Of a stretch of 33,452 bases of DNA, positions 1 through 7,740 are shown piece by piece (the stretch's first letter is position 1; every line of letters begins with the position of its first letter). The stretch is from Pseudomonas putida (GTDB lineage Bacteria; Pseudomonadota; Gammaproteobacteria; Pseudomonadales; Pseudomonadaceae): assembly GCF_028682635.1 (NCBI RefSeq), contig NZ_JANHLK010000044.1:1-33452 (forward strand). The letters are read 5' to 3'. The notes under the pieces were generated by a model. That model saw only the letters and a list, made by a program, of their open reading frames with translations, was not told where the DNA came from and did not search any database. A program made the position numbers and the translations under genes.

Positions 1-937
1 GGTTCCGTTCAGGACATGGGTCCCGTTGCAACTCGTTGATCAGCAGCGTCGCCGCCGGGGACAGATCGGCGCCGGCCCGGCTGATCACCCCGTAAGGCTC
101 GATCAGCGCACGCAAGGACACCGGCAGCTTCACCAGCAAATCGAATTTTTCGCAGAACTCCGCCACTTCCCCCGGGATCACCGCCAGCAATGTCGGGTCC
201 TGTTGCACCAGCAGAATGGTGCCGAAGGTCGACGAGGTTTCCAGCGGATAACGCGGGATCTGCAGCCCTGCCTCGTTCAGTTCCCGCTCCAGGGCCTGGC
301 GCATCGGCATGTCCTTGGGGTAGACCACCCAGCGATAATCGCTCAATTGCGCCAGCTGCAACGACTCGGCGCTGGCCAGCGGATGATCCTTGCTGGCAAC
401 CACGGCCAAGGGCTCTTCGCTCAGTTCGATGCAGTCATAGGCGTCCGAACGCTGGCCGACGCTGGTTCGACAGATGGCCAGGTCCAGGCGCCCCTGATCC
501 AGCAGCCCAAGCAAGGTGGCGCTGGTGTTTTCCACCAGTTCCACCGACAACTCCGGTTGCTTGAGGCGCAACTCGGTCAATGCCCGGGTCAGCAACGGCA
601 CCGCGCCCATGATCACCCCCACCGACAAACGCCCGCCCTGGCCGCGCATGATGCTGACCATTTCCTCGCGCAGGTGCTCCACGTCGCTGTAGATCAGCCG
701 CGCATAACGAATCATGCATCGCCCCATCTCATTGGCCACCAGGCCCTTGGGCTGGCGTTCGAACAGCGGCATGCCGAGCAGCGACTCAACCTCCTGCAGG
801 GCCTTGGTGGCGCCGGACTGGGAAATCGAAATCTGCTCGGCGGCCTTGTGCAGGGAGCCGCGGTCATCCAGCGCGATCAACAGGCGCAGTTGTTTGAGGC
901 GCAAGCGTGAAGCGATGCTGCCAAGGGAAGGAACCAT
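1..937 (-). CDS. LysR-family transcriptional regulator (C-terminus cut by window edge)
   Basis: This is a DNA-binding regulator of the LysR family whose target is unknown. The frame runs from ATG at 937 on the minus strand to the window edge without a stop, giving about 312 codons, so only the last few residues should be missing. Residues about 12-70 form the winged helix-turn-helix (RLRLKQLRLL, then KAAEQISISQSGATKALQEV and LFERQPKG). The remainder is a periplasmic-binding-protein-like effector domain (LSVGVIMGAVPLL near residue 100). The residues before the helix-turn-helix are typical of the GbpR/PcaQ-like branch. It is divergent from the GlxA-type gene at 1155, with 217 bp between them, but I cannot tell whether it controls that gene. 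Confidence 0.88.
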   Translation of the reverse strand, partial: MVPSLGSIASRLRLKQLRLLIALDDRGSLHKAAEQISISQSGATKALQEVESLLGMPLFERQPKGLVANEMGRCMIRYARLIYSDVEHLREEMVSIMRGQGGRLSVGVIMGAVPLLTRALTELRLKQPELSVELVENTSATLLGLLDQGRLDLAICRTSVGQRSDAYDCIELSEEPLAVVASKDHPLASAESLQLAQLSDYRWVVYPKDMPMRQALERELNEAGLQIPRYPLETSSTFGTILLVQQDPTLLAVIPGEVAEFCEKFDLLVKLPVSLRALIEPYGVISRAGADLSPAATLLINELQRDPCPERN

Positions 938-1154
938 GTCTGTGTGTGCTCGATTCAATAGCGAATCGTCAAGGGTACGCTGGCTTTTTGTGCGAAAACA
1001 GACAGGTAATGACAATGCAATTATTCCGGATTTTCACGAGTGGGTGAACTTGAAGTTTCCCCCGACTAATGACATAAAACCCTGAATTGCGGACAGCCGA
1101 CCAGCTGCGATAACGCTTATACCGTTTGCGAATTATCATTATTCCAACGAGTCA

Positions 1155-2186
1155 ATGCACAAGCCCATGAACGATATCGCCAGCACTTCCGTCACCTCCC
1201 AGTCTCCGTCTGACCAACCGCGCTTGATCGTATTCCTCGCCTACCCCGAAATGGGCCTGCTGGATTTGACCGGCGCGCAAACCGTGTTCTGGGCGGCCTC
1301 GCGCTACCTCAACAGCAGCAACCTGCCAGGTTACAAGCTGCAGACCGCCAGCCTGACCGGGGGCCTGATCCAGACTGCCGAGGGCCTGGCCGTCGATACT
1401 CTGCCATTGAGCGCCTTCGACGACCAATCGATCGACACGCTGATCGTTCCCGGTGCCCCGGCCATTATCCTGGCGATGAACAACTCCCTGAGCCTGGTCG
1501 ACTGGCTCAAACAGGCATCGAGTAATGCGCGGCGCACCGCTTCGGTGTGCAGCGGCACCTTCCTGCTCGCCGAGGCCGGATTGCTCGAAGGTCGGCGCGC
1601 CGCCACCCATTGGGCAATGTGCGGCATGCTCAAGGAGCGCCATCCGTCCATCGAAGTCGACCACGATGCGATCTTTGTCCAGCAGGGTTCGGTCTGGACT
1701 TCCGCCGGGGTCAGCGCCGGCATCGACCTGGCACTGGCGTTGGTCGAGGAAGATTGCGGACGGGAACTGGCGCTGCTCACGGCTCGGGAAATGGTGGTGT
1801 TCCTCAAGCGCCCCGGTGGCCAGGCGCAGTACAGCCAGTTGCTGCAAGCGCAAACCAGCGAAGGCGCGGCCTTCGATGACCTGCACCTGTGGATCACGCA
1901 GAACCTGTCCGGTGCCAACCTCACCGTCGAGACACTCGCCCAACAGGTGCAGATGAGCCCGCGCAACTTTGCCCGGGTCTACAAACTCAAGACCGGCCGC
2001 ACCCCGGCCAAGGCCGTTGAAGTGCTGCGCGTGGAAGCCGCCCGGCGTCTGCTGGAAGATTCCGGGCGCAACATCGATCAAATTTCCCGGTTGTGTGGCT
2101 TCGGTGACGAGGAGCGCATGCGCCTGACCTTCCAGCGCAACCTGGGGGTTTCGCCGAGGGATTATCGCAACCGGTTTTCCCGCTGA
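1155..2186 (+). CDS. GlxA-family transcriptional regulator (DJ-1/PfpI + AraC HTH)
   Basis: The protein has 343 residues. An N-terminal class I glutamine-amidotransferase-like (DJ-1/PfpI) domain covers about residues 20-200, with the nucleophile-elbow-like SVCSGTFLLAEAGLLEGRR followed by ATHW. An AraC-type double helix-turn-helix occupies the last 100 residues (MSPRNFARVYKLKTGRTPAK and the second helix near ISRLCGFGDEERMRLTF). This is the architecture of GlxA/GbdR/ArgR-type activators of amine and amino-acid catabolism in pseudomonads, where the amidotransferase domain senses ligand rather than acting as an enzyme. The effector here is unknown. ATG 1155 gives the longest product. ATG 1167 is an alternative, and neither has a strong ribosome binding site. 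A second protein of the same family is encoded at 3585. Confidence 0.9.
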   Translation: MHKPMNDIASTSVTSQSPSDQPRLIVFLAYPEMGLLDLTGAQTVFWAASRYLNSSNLPGYKLQTASLTGGLIQTAEGLAVDTLPLSAFDDQSIDTLIVPGAPAIILAMNNSLSLVDWLKQASSNARRTASVCSGTFLLAEAGLLEGRRAATHWAMCGMLKERHPSIEVDHDAIFVQQGSVWTSAGVSAGIDLALALVEEDCGRELALLTAREMVVFLKRPGGQAQYSQLLQAQTSEGAAFDDLHLWITQNLSGANLTVETLAQQVQMSPRNFARVYKLKTGRTPAKAVEVLRVEAARRLLEDSGRNIDQISRLCGFGDEERMRLTFQRNLGVSPRDYRNRFSR

Positions 2187-2286
2187 ATCGCCGGTTCAAG
2201 CATCGACAAGGGAACTCCTGTCGACAGTTGTGCATCCTAAGGGTGAGGTACTTCCTTTTTGCATCACGCCTTCAGAGGACTACGTC

Positions 2287-2595
2287 ATGCGCCGTCTGAT
2301 TATCATTTCTTCCCTTTTGCTGTGCTTACCCGTGGGCTCCGCGATGGCCGATGTCGACGCGAAAGATGTCGCCACCTCAGCGGGGGTTTCCGCCTCGCTG
2401 TATTCGACGTTCAAGGATGACAAACTGATGATTCCCGCCCGGGATGACGCCTCCAGCTTCGTGGCCAGTGGTGGCGCGATTCGCGGTGTTTACCTGGAGC
2501 AGGTCATGCAGCGGGTGCGCCAGGAACATCCCGACCTCAACAGCGCCAGCGACGAAGAACTGGCTCGCGCCATTCTTGTCCAGGAAGGCCAATAA
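2287..2595 (+). CDS. DUF2388 family secreted protein
   Basis: This encodes a 102-residue exported protein of a pseudomonad family of unknown function (DUF2388). Residues 1-20 are a signal peptide with a basic start (MRR), a hydrophobic core (LIIISSLLLCLPVG) and a likely cut after SAMA. The mature part carries the family signature KDVATSAGVSASLYSTFKDD, with SSFVASGGAIRGVYLE further on. The frame stays open upstream to 2230. ATG 2287 is preferred because the signal peptide begins there and AGAGGA lies just upstream. The gene ends shortly before a long palindrome shared with the convergent SDR gene. Such proteins are often encoded as tandem paralogs, but only one copy is present here. Confidence 0.85.
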   Translation: MRRLIIISSLLLCLPVGSAMADVDAKDVATSAGVSASLYSTFKDDKLMIPARDDASSFVASGGAIRGVYLEQVMQRVRQEHPDLNSASDEELARAILVQEGQ

Positions 2596-2604
2596 CCGAG
2601 ATTT

Positions 2605-2664
2605 AAAGATCGCAGCCTCGCTTCGCCTGTAGGAGATGTCTCGCGAAGCGAGGCTGCGATCTTT
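2605..2664. repeat. REP-like palindrome / bidirectional terminator candidate
   Basis: Two perfectly complementary 22-nt arms (2605-2626 and 2643-2664) flank a 16-nt loop. The outer arms begin with AAAGATCGCAGCCTCG, a repeat commonly met between genes in the P. fluorescens group. It lies in the convergent gap between the DUF2388 gene and the SDR gene, where it could end transcription from both sides. The arms run A-rich to T-rich (AAAGAT to ATCTTT), which suits termination. Confidence 0.75.
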
Positions 2665-2667
2665 CAA

Positions 2668-3459
2668 TCAACGATAACGCGGTGCCGACGTAGAGTTGCC
2701 AAACAACCCGGACAGCACCTGGCGCTGGGCTTCATAACGATCCCACTGCTCACCATCATGCAAGCCTGGAATAGTCACCACTTCCCCCCTCTCCAGCCCC
2801 ACCAGCGCCGCATCGACCATGTCTTCAGCGGACATCACGATCTCCTGTGGCAGGTTCTCTACCGGGTTTCCGGCCTCGCTCCAGAAGTCGGTGGCGGTCG
2901 CGCCCGGTAGCACGGCCTGGATGCGAATGCCCTTATCGGCCAGTTCCCGGTGCATCGATTGGCTCAGGCCGAGGACAAACGCCTTGGTCCCGCCGTACAC
3001 GCCGTTGAGGATTTCCGGGGCGATGGCGACGATCGAGGAAATGTTGATCACGGTTCCGGCACCGCGTGCGACGAAGCCTGGCACCACCGCATAAGCCAGG
3101 CGTGTCAGCGCGGTGATGTTGAGGTTGATCATGTCTTCCATGTCATCCACCGGGCTGCCGAGCAACGGCATGACCGCGCCGACCCCGGCGTTGTTGACCA
3201 ACAGGGTGATGCTCGCGTCGCTGCGCAGGATCTGTTCGACCCGCGACAAGTCAGCCTTGTCTTTCAGATCCGCGGCGACCACCTCCACGGTGCGGCCCGT
3301 CTGGTCGCTCAGGCGAGTGGCCAAGGCGTTGAGTTTTGCCTGGCTGCGAGCGACCAGGATCAGGTCGTAACCCTGCCGGGCGAGACGGCCGGCATACACC
3401 GCGCCAATGCCGGAAGAAGCGCCAGTGATCAGCGCGGTACCTTTGGAAGAGAGAGCCAT
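2668..3459 (-). CDS. SDR-family NAD(P)-dependent oxidoreductase
   Basis: This is a 263-residue classical short-chain dehydrogenase/reductase, substrate unknown. The Rossmann glycine motif TGASSGIG lies at residues 12-19, NNAG at 89-92, and the catalytic Ser142, Tyr155 and Lys159 (YGGTK) are all present. Its arginine after the second strand (VARS) suggests NADP(H) preference; that is inference. ATG 3459 is chosen over an in-frame TTG at 3465 because GAAGGAAA sits at the right distance from the ATG. The gene is divergent from the GlxA-type regulator at 3585, with 125 bp between, so it is a plausible target of that regulator. Confidence 0.92.
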   Translation of the reverse strand: MALSSKGTALITGASSGIGAVYAGRLARQGYDLILVARSQAKLNALATRLSDQTGRTVEVVAADLKDKADLSRVEQILRSDASITLLVNNAGVGAVMPLLGSPVDDMEDMINLNITALTRLAYAVVPGFVARGAGTVINISSIVAIAPEILNGVYGGTKAFVLGLSQSMHRELADKGIRIQAVLPGATATDFWSEAGNPVENLPQEIVMSAEDMVDAALVGLERGEVVTIPGLHDGEQWDRYEAQRQVLSGLFGNSTSAPRYR

Positions 3460-3584
3460 GTGCAATTTCCTTCACAATGAGGCGAGACAATCGCCCGGTG
3501 AGCGCAGTTATAAATGGTCTCGCGCTCGTCTCAAATGACGTTTAACCTACGTTTTTCTGCCATCAGCGTTTTGAGGACCTGGCG

Positions 3585-4529
3585 ATGATCAGCGTGGCGT
3601 TCGTGGTTTTCGAGGGTTTCCAGTCCATGGCGCTGGCCGCCATGCCGGTGTTCGAGTACGCCAACTTCAGCGCCGGCGAAGCCCTGTATGACGTGCGTGT
3701 ACTGTCCGAAGACGGGCGCACCTTGCGCGCTTCCGGTGGCCTGAACGTCGGCACCGAAGCGTTCGGTGAACGGCTGTTCGACACGGTGATCGTGGTGGGC
3801 GGCGACACCATCCTCGAACAGGCGCCCGAGGGCGTGCTCGACTACGTGCGGGCCAGCGCCAGGACCGCGCGCCGCACCGCGTCGATTTGCTCCGGCGCCT
3901 TTGTCATGGCCCAGGCCGGACTGCTCGAGGGCCGCCGGGCCACCACGCACTGGGCCTATGCGCGACAACTGCAGGAACGCTTTCCATCGATCAAGGTTGA
4001 ACCCGACCGCATCTACGTGATCGACGGCTCGATCTGGACCTCCGCCGGCATGACCGCCGGTATCGACCTGGCGCTGGCCATGGTGGAAAAGGATCACGGC
4101 GGCGAACTCGCGCGTGCCGTGGCGCAGAAACTGGTGATGTACCACCGCCGTGCCGGCGGCCAGTCGCAACACTCGGCGCTGCTGGAACTGGCACCGAAAT
4201 CCGACCGTATCCAGACTGTCCTCACCTACGCCAGGGAACACCTGGCCCAGACGTTATCGGTGGAACAACTGGCGCAAGAGGCGCGGCTGAGCCCGCGCCA
4301 GTTCAGCCGTGCGTTCCGCGCCGAAACCGGTCAGTCGCCGGCCAAAGCCATCGAGAACCTGCGCCTGGAAGCGGCACGGCAGCTGCTCGAACGCGGGCGC
4401 CTGACGCTGGACCAGATCGCCCTGGAAACCGGTTTTATTGACCCTCGGCGCATGCGCGAAGCCTTCCTTCGAGCGTTCGGGCAGCCACCCCAGGTGATCA
4501 GGCGCAATGCACGGTCAGAGGTACAATGA
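3585..4529 (+). CDS. GlxA-family transcriptional regulator, second copy
   Basis: The product has 314 residues with the same two-domain plan as the gene at 1155. The DJ-1/PfpI-like sensor (residues about 1-185) has the elbow SICSGAFVMAQAGLLEGRR followed by TTHW. The AraC-type DNA-binding region covers about 210-310 (LSPRQFSRAFRAETGQSPAK). The two proteins match closely around the elbow and through the HTH but differ elsewhere, which suggests old paralogs rather than a recent duplication. GAGGA precedes ATG 3585. The divergent SDR gene is the nearest candidate target. The following membrane methyltransferase begins 27 nt after the stop and may be cotranscribed. Confidence 0.9.
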   Translation: MISVAFVVFEGFQSMALAAMPVFEYANFSAGEALYDVRVLSEDGRTLRASGGLNVGTEAFGERLFDTVIVVGGDTILEQAPEGVLDYVRASARTARRTASICSGAFVMAQAGLLEGRRATTHWAYARQLQERFPSIKVEPDRIYVIDGSIWTSAGMTAGIDLALAMVEKDHGGELARAVAQKLVMYHRRAGGQSQHSALLELAPKSDRIQTVLTYAREHLAQTLSVEQLAQEARLSPRQFSRAFRAETGQSPAKAIENLRLEAARQLLERGRLTLDQIALETGFIDPRRMREAFLRAFGQPPQVIRRNARSEVQ

Positions 4530-4556
4530 CGGGGTGTGTTCACCTGTGGAGACATC

Positions 4557-5216
4557 ATGAAAATCTCGGCCAAACTGGCGTTTTTCGCCTTCGTCTCCAC
4601 CCTCGCCTACCTTTGGCTGGCGATTTGGGGGCTGGGCGGCTTTGCCGCATTTTTCTCCCATGCCGCCTTGGTGGTGGTGGCGCTGGCAACGCTCGCCATG
4701 GTCATCGCTTCGCTGTTTACCGAGGTCAACCTGAGTTCCGGCGAACGCGAAGACCGGGCCAATCGCTGGGTGCTGCCGGCGTTCGGGGTGATCGGACTGT
4801 TGAGTGGTTTCTTGCCCGCGTACACCGACCGGATCGACTTCTGGACCTTTGGTGGTGAGGGCGTGCGTTGGCTGGGCGCGTTGCTGTTCATCATCGGCGG
4901 CGCCCTGCGGCTGTGGCCGGTGTTCGTGCTGGGCAAACGCTTCAGTGGACTGGTGGCGATCCAGCCGGGCCATCGCCTGGTGACCGATGGGATCTATCGC
5001 AGCCTGCGTAACCCCAGTTATCTGGGGATGCTGGTGATTGCCGTAGGTTGGGCGCTGGCGTTTCGCTCGGGGGTGGGGTTGTTGCTGGCGGCGTTGACGG
5101 TGATTCCGTTGATTGCGCGGATACATTCGGAAGAGGCGCTGCTACGGACACAGTTTGGCGATGAATACGAAGCTTATTGCGCCCGCAGCTGGCGATTGAT
5201 CCCCAAAATTTATTGA
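4557..5216 (+). CDS. Isoprenylcysteine carboxyl methyltransferase-like membrane protein
   Basis: A 219-residue integral membrane protein with about five hydrophobic segments (for example LAFFAFVSTLAYLWLAIWGL near the N-terminus and MLVIAVGWALAF later). The C-terminal half carries the signature of the ICMT/PEMT-like family: LVTDGIYRSLRNPSYLGM, then EEALLRTQFGDEYEAYC and RLIP at the end. In this family the motif builds the SAM pocket at the membrane face. The bacterial substrate is unknown, and bacterial members need not act on prenylcysteine. ATG 4557 is preferred over the upstream in-frame ATG 4536 because GGAG lies correctly before it. Confidence 0.82.
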   Translation: MKISAKLAFFAFVSTLAYLWLAIWGLGGFAAFFSHAALVVVALATLAMVIASLFTEVNLSSGEREDRANRWVLPAFGVIGLLSGFLPAYTDRIDFWTFGGEGVRWLGALLFIIGGALRLWPVFVLGKRFSGLVAIQPGHRLVTDGIYRSLRNPSYLGMLVIAVGWALAFRSGVGLLLAALTVIPLIARIHSEEALLRTQFGDEYEAYCARSWRLIPKIY

Positions 5217-5233
5217 GCCATACACAACCCCAC

Positions 5234-5323
5234 TGTGGGAGCGGGCTTGCTCCCGAAGGCGGCGTGTCATACAACAGAAATGTCGACTGATACACCGCTT
5301 TCGCGAGCAAGCCCGCTCCCACA
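5234..5323. repeat. REP-type inverted repeat between convergent genes
   Basis: Arms at 5234-5252 and 5305-5323 are perfectly complementary over 19 nt (TGTGGGAGCGGGCTTGCTC and its complement) and enclose about 52 nt. This is the common pseudomonad REP motif in head-to-tail pair form. It lies between the convergent ICMT-like and HAD genes; the right arm ends two bases before the HAD stop codon. Confidence 0.8.
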
Positions 5324-5324
5324 T

Positions 5325-5993
5325 TCAGATTTTCTGCAGCCTGATGAAACTGTCCACATCCAAGCGGGCAACAACCGTGTCATAACTCCCCAACGTCGCA
5401 TGCGCCGTCACAATCGGCTGCTCATGCGCCGCCGTGACGATCAACAAATCCGCCCCCGCCGCCTCGGCCGCCAGGATGCCTACCGTCGCATCCTCGAACA
5501 CCAGGCAATCCCTGATCTCGACACCCAGCCGCTGCGCAGCCAATCGATAACCCGCCGGGTCGGGTTTGCCGGCGCTGACATCTTCGGCAGTGACCATCAC
5601 ATCCGGTTCGGGAATCCCCGCGGCGGCCATCCGCCGCAACGCCAGCGCCCTCGGTGCCGAGGTGACGATGGCCCATTGATGAGCCGGCAACGACTGGAGA
5701 AAACCCGCCGCGCCAGCCACCTCTTCAACGCCGTCGACATCCTCGATTTCAGCACGGGTGATCCACGCGGCTTCTGCCTCGGCATCGACGCCAGGCAAGG
5801 CCAGGCGATTAATGGTATCGATGGCGCGGGCACCGTGGATGGTGGGCAGGAAGGTCTCTACATCGACGCCGTGGCGAACGGCCCACCTGGCCCAGACTCG
5901 CTCGGCTGCGGCTATCGAGGTGAGGATGGTGCCATCCATGTCGAACAGGAAGGCACGGTACGGGACATTGAAAATGGTATCGGGAACAGGCAA
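5325..5993 (-). CDS. HAD-superfamily phosphatase (sugar-phosphatase-like)
   Basis: This encodes a haloacid dehalogenase-type phosphohydrolase of 222 residues. All four HAD motifs are visible: the nucleophile loop DMDGT with Asp18 and Asp20, TSAPRAL (motif II), GKPDPAGY (motif III lysine) and FEDATVGILAAEAAG (motif IV). A helical cap lies between motifs I and II. This resembles the YfbT/phosphoglycolate-phosphatase branch, acting on small cytosolic phosphate esters; the substrate is not predictable. No ATG suits the start. TTG 5993 follows AGGAAGG at good spacing and is my choice; an in-frame TTG at 6029 would add 12 residues. Confidence 0.85.
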   Translation of the reverse strand: MPVPDTIFNVPYRAFLFDMDGTILTSIAAAERVWARWAVRHGVDVETFLPTIHGARAIDTINRLALPGVDAEAEAAWITRAEIEDVDGVEEVAGAAGFLQSLPAHQWAIVTSAPRALALRRMAAAGIPEPDVMVTAEDVSAGKPDPAGYRLAAQRLGVEIRDCLVFEDATVGILAAEAAGADLLIVTAAHEQPIVTAHATLGSYDTVVARLDVDSFIRLQKI

Positions 5994-6038
5994 AGGGTCC
6001 TTCCTCTCAAGGATCAGCGGATACTGCAATGTACAGGA

Positions 6039-6446
6039 TCACAAGGTACGGCGGGATTTCAGAGCGCCATCCACACAATCGAGCAGTTGCCCGAGCGCCC
6101 AGGGTTTCTTGATGAACGACACTTCATGCCTGACCCCTGAACTTTCCGGGGTTTCAAATCCGGACATGATCATGATCGGTTTGTCCGGCCAGCGATCACC
6201 GAACAGGTTGGCCAGATCGGCACCGTTGAGCGTGCCCGGCATGGTGATGTCGGTCAGCAACAAACCCACTTCCGAAGCGTGCCCCTGCAGGTACACCGAC
6301 GCCGCATCCGCACTGGATTGCGGCTGCACCACATAACCTTCGTCCTGAAGAATTTCACAGAGAAATTCCAGGATCAGCGGGTCGTCTTCAACCACCAGAA
6401 TCAACCCGCCAGGAAGGTGTTCGCCCGCCGTCGATACTCGACCCAT
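6039..6446 (-). CDS. Single-domain response regulator (CheY-like receiver)
   Basis: A 135-residue stand-alone receiver domain with no output domain. It has the acidic pocket EDD at 20-22, the phosphoacceptor Asp66 in TDITMPG, the switch serine Ser95 and the conserved lysine in IKKPW (about 114). Such proteins pass phosphate to or from a hybrid kinase or act by protein contact. No kinase is in the window. GGGAGCAGCAGTC precedes ATG 6446. It is 45 nt upstream of the HAD gene start on the same strand, so the two may share a transcript. Confidence 0.9.
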   Translation of the reverse strand: MGRVSTAGEHLPGGLILVVEDDPLILEFLCEILQDEGYVVQPQSSADAASVYLQGHASEVGLLLTDITMPGTLNGADLANLFGDRWPDKPIMIMSGFETPESSGVRHEVSFIKKPWALGQLLDCVDGALKSRRTL

Positions 6447-6593
6447 GACTGCTGCTCCCTGATCGTACTAAAGTTTTCGCGGGCTCTAAATCCGCTACCT
6501 ACAGGTATGAGCAACGGTATCCGCGGAAATTCATTTTTGATACAGGCGGTCGACGAAATCGGTGGTTGCGAGGCTTTGTGCTATCAATCGTCA

Positions 6594-6620
6594 TGGGGGG
6601 GCAAGCCGCGTGCCCCCCCA
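6594..6620. terminator. Strong GC hairpin after the MXKDX gene
   Basis: Two perfect 10-nt arms (TGGGGGGGCA at 6594-6603 and its complement at 6611-6620) enclose a 7-nt loop, 14 nt past the stop codon of the MXKDX gene on the minus strand. There is no T-tract, so this could be a terminator or an mRNA-end stabiliser. Confidence 0.55.
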
Positions 6621-6634
6621 GGACAGGATTGGAG

Positions 6635-6901
6635 TTACTGGGACATGGCGTCCTTTTTCATCGCGTCCTTGGACATGGCATCTTTCTTCATGGCGTCCTT
6701 GCTCATGGCATCCTTGGACATCGCGTCTTTTTTCATGGCGTCCTTGCTCATGGCATCCTTGGACGTCGTGTCCTTCTTCATCGCATCTTTCGACATGGCG
6801 TCCTTGGACATCGAATCATTGCTCATGGTGTCAGCAGCAAAAACACTGGCAGCACCGACGGCCAGGCACATGGACAGAACAACGGTGGTCAACTTCTTCA
6901 T
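6635..6901 (-). CDS. Pentapeptide MXKDX repeat protein (methionine-rich, secreted; MrpX-like candidate)
   Basis: The gene encodes an 88-residue exported protein. Residues 1-22 are a clear signal peptide (MKKLTTVVLSMCLAVGAASV, cut after FAA). The mature part is almost entirely tandem pentapeptides of the form M-S/K-K-D-A: twelve units, eleven starting with Met, plus a closing MSQ. This matches the 'pentapeptide MXKDX repeat' family, whose function is generally unrecorded. It lies 53 nt downstream of a YedY-like molybdoenzyme and a cytochrome b gene. In Azospira, a methionine-rich periplasmic peptide (MrpX) encoded with YedY-type reductase genes scavenges hypochlorite through reversible Met oxidation; the same role here is inference. 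AAGGAG precedes ATG 6901, and the frame open further upstream is not used. Confidence 0.88.
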   Translation of the reverse strand: MKKLTTVVLSMCLAVGAASVFAADTMSNDSMSKDAMSKDAMKKDTTSKDAMSKDAMKKDAMSKDAMSKDAMKKDAMSKDAMKKDAMSQ

Positions 6902-6954
6902 GATGAAACTCCTTGATGCAGGGTGTGTGGACGAGGGGGAATGGCGGATTCTCG

Positions 6955-7740
6955 TCAGCTGCCACCAAACCAGTTGTAGCCCTGGTCTTCCCAGTAGCCG
7001 CCGCTGTAGGTGTTGCTGACGAAGATCGCCTGGATGTGTTTGGGGTTCTTGTAGCCGAGCTTGGTGGGCATGCGCAGCTTCATCGGGAAGCCGTATTCGC
7101 GCGGCAGCACGGCGCCGTCGTAGGTCAGGGTCAACAGGGTTTGCGCATGCAGTGCCGTGGCCATGTCGATGCTGGTGTAGTAGTCGTCGGCGCACTTGAA
7201 GCCGATGTACTTGGCATCAGTGTCGGCGCCGATCCGTTTGAGGAAATCGCTGAAGCGCACGCCACCCCAACGGCCGATCGCGCTCCAGCCTTCGACGCAG
7301 ATGTGCCGGGTGATCTGCTCGGTCTGTGCCATGGCGCGCAGTTCTTCAAGGCGCCAACTGCGCTTGTCCGCGACCAGGCCGGTGACTTCCAGTCGATAAC
7401 TCTCCTCGTCCACCGTCGGCGCCTCGTCAATGCCATAGAAGGCATTGAAAGGAAATGGCCGGGTGATCATCGACGCCGGATAGGTCGGGGCCATGGCATT
7501 GGGGTTGAACAGCCAGCCTTGCACCCGGTCGTTGAAGCGCGACATGGACGACAACGCGGTCTCGACGCTGTCGTTGTCGGTGAGGTTGCAACCGGACAAC
7601 ATGGCCACACCGCCGAGGGTCAGGCCACGCAGCAGGAACGAGCGGCGTGAGCGGTCTTCGATCTGCGGGGCGAGGATTTTCCGGGCGTCGATGAGAATGG
7701 ATGACTCGTCCAGCCCGGCGTCTTGACTGCGCTTTTTCAT
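6955..7740 (-). CDS. Tat-exported YedY/MsrP-like molybdopterin oxidoreductase
   Basis: A 261-residue sulfite-oxidase-fold molybdoenzyme. A twin-arginine signal (SRRSFLLRG, residues 31-39) is followed by a hydrophobic stretch ending LSGC with Cys51, which looks like a lipobox. The molybdenum-ligand cysteine is Cys148 in HICVEGWSAIGRWGG. Downstream come YIGFKCADDYYTSIDMATAL and the C-terminal MPTKLGYKNPKHI. Family members reduce methionine sulfoxide (MsrP) or act on other S/N-oxides in the periplasm; this one is shorter than E. coli MsrP. ATG 7740 overlaps the stop of the cytochrome b gene by 4 nt (ATGA), so the two are translationally coupled. Electrons would come from that cytochrome. Confidence 0.9.
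   Translation of the reverse strand: MKKRSQDAGLDESSILIDARKILAPQIEDRSRRSFLLRGLTLGGVAMLSGCNLTDNDSVETALSSMSRFNDRVQGWLFNPNAMAPTYPASMITRPFPFNAFYGIDEAPTVDEESYRLEVTGLVADKRSWRLEELRAMAQTEQITRHICVEGWSAIGRWGGVRFSDFLKRIGADTDAKYIGFKCADDYYTSIDMATALHAQTLLTLTYDGAVLPREYGFPMKLRMPTKLGYKNPKHIQAIFVSNTYSGGYWEDQGYNWFGGS

Noticed and set aside
26..910. Plus-strand open frame of 294 codons at the left edge
   Set aside because: The minus strand encodes an unmistakable LysR protein over the same bases.
1126..1146. Fur-box-like AT sequence (GAATTATCATTATTC) before the first GlxA gene
   Set aside because: Only one half matches; about 11 of 19 positions agree, far below the site at 23252.
6635..6835. Simple sequence repeat without coding meaning
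   Set aside because: The 15-nt period stays in frame after a signal peptide and a good ribosome binding site, and matches a known pentapeptide family.
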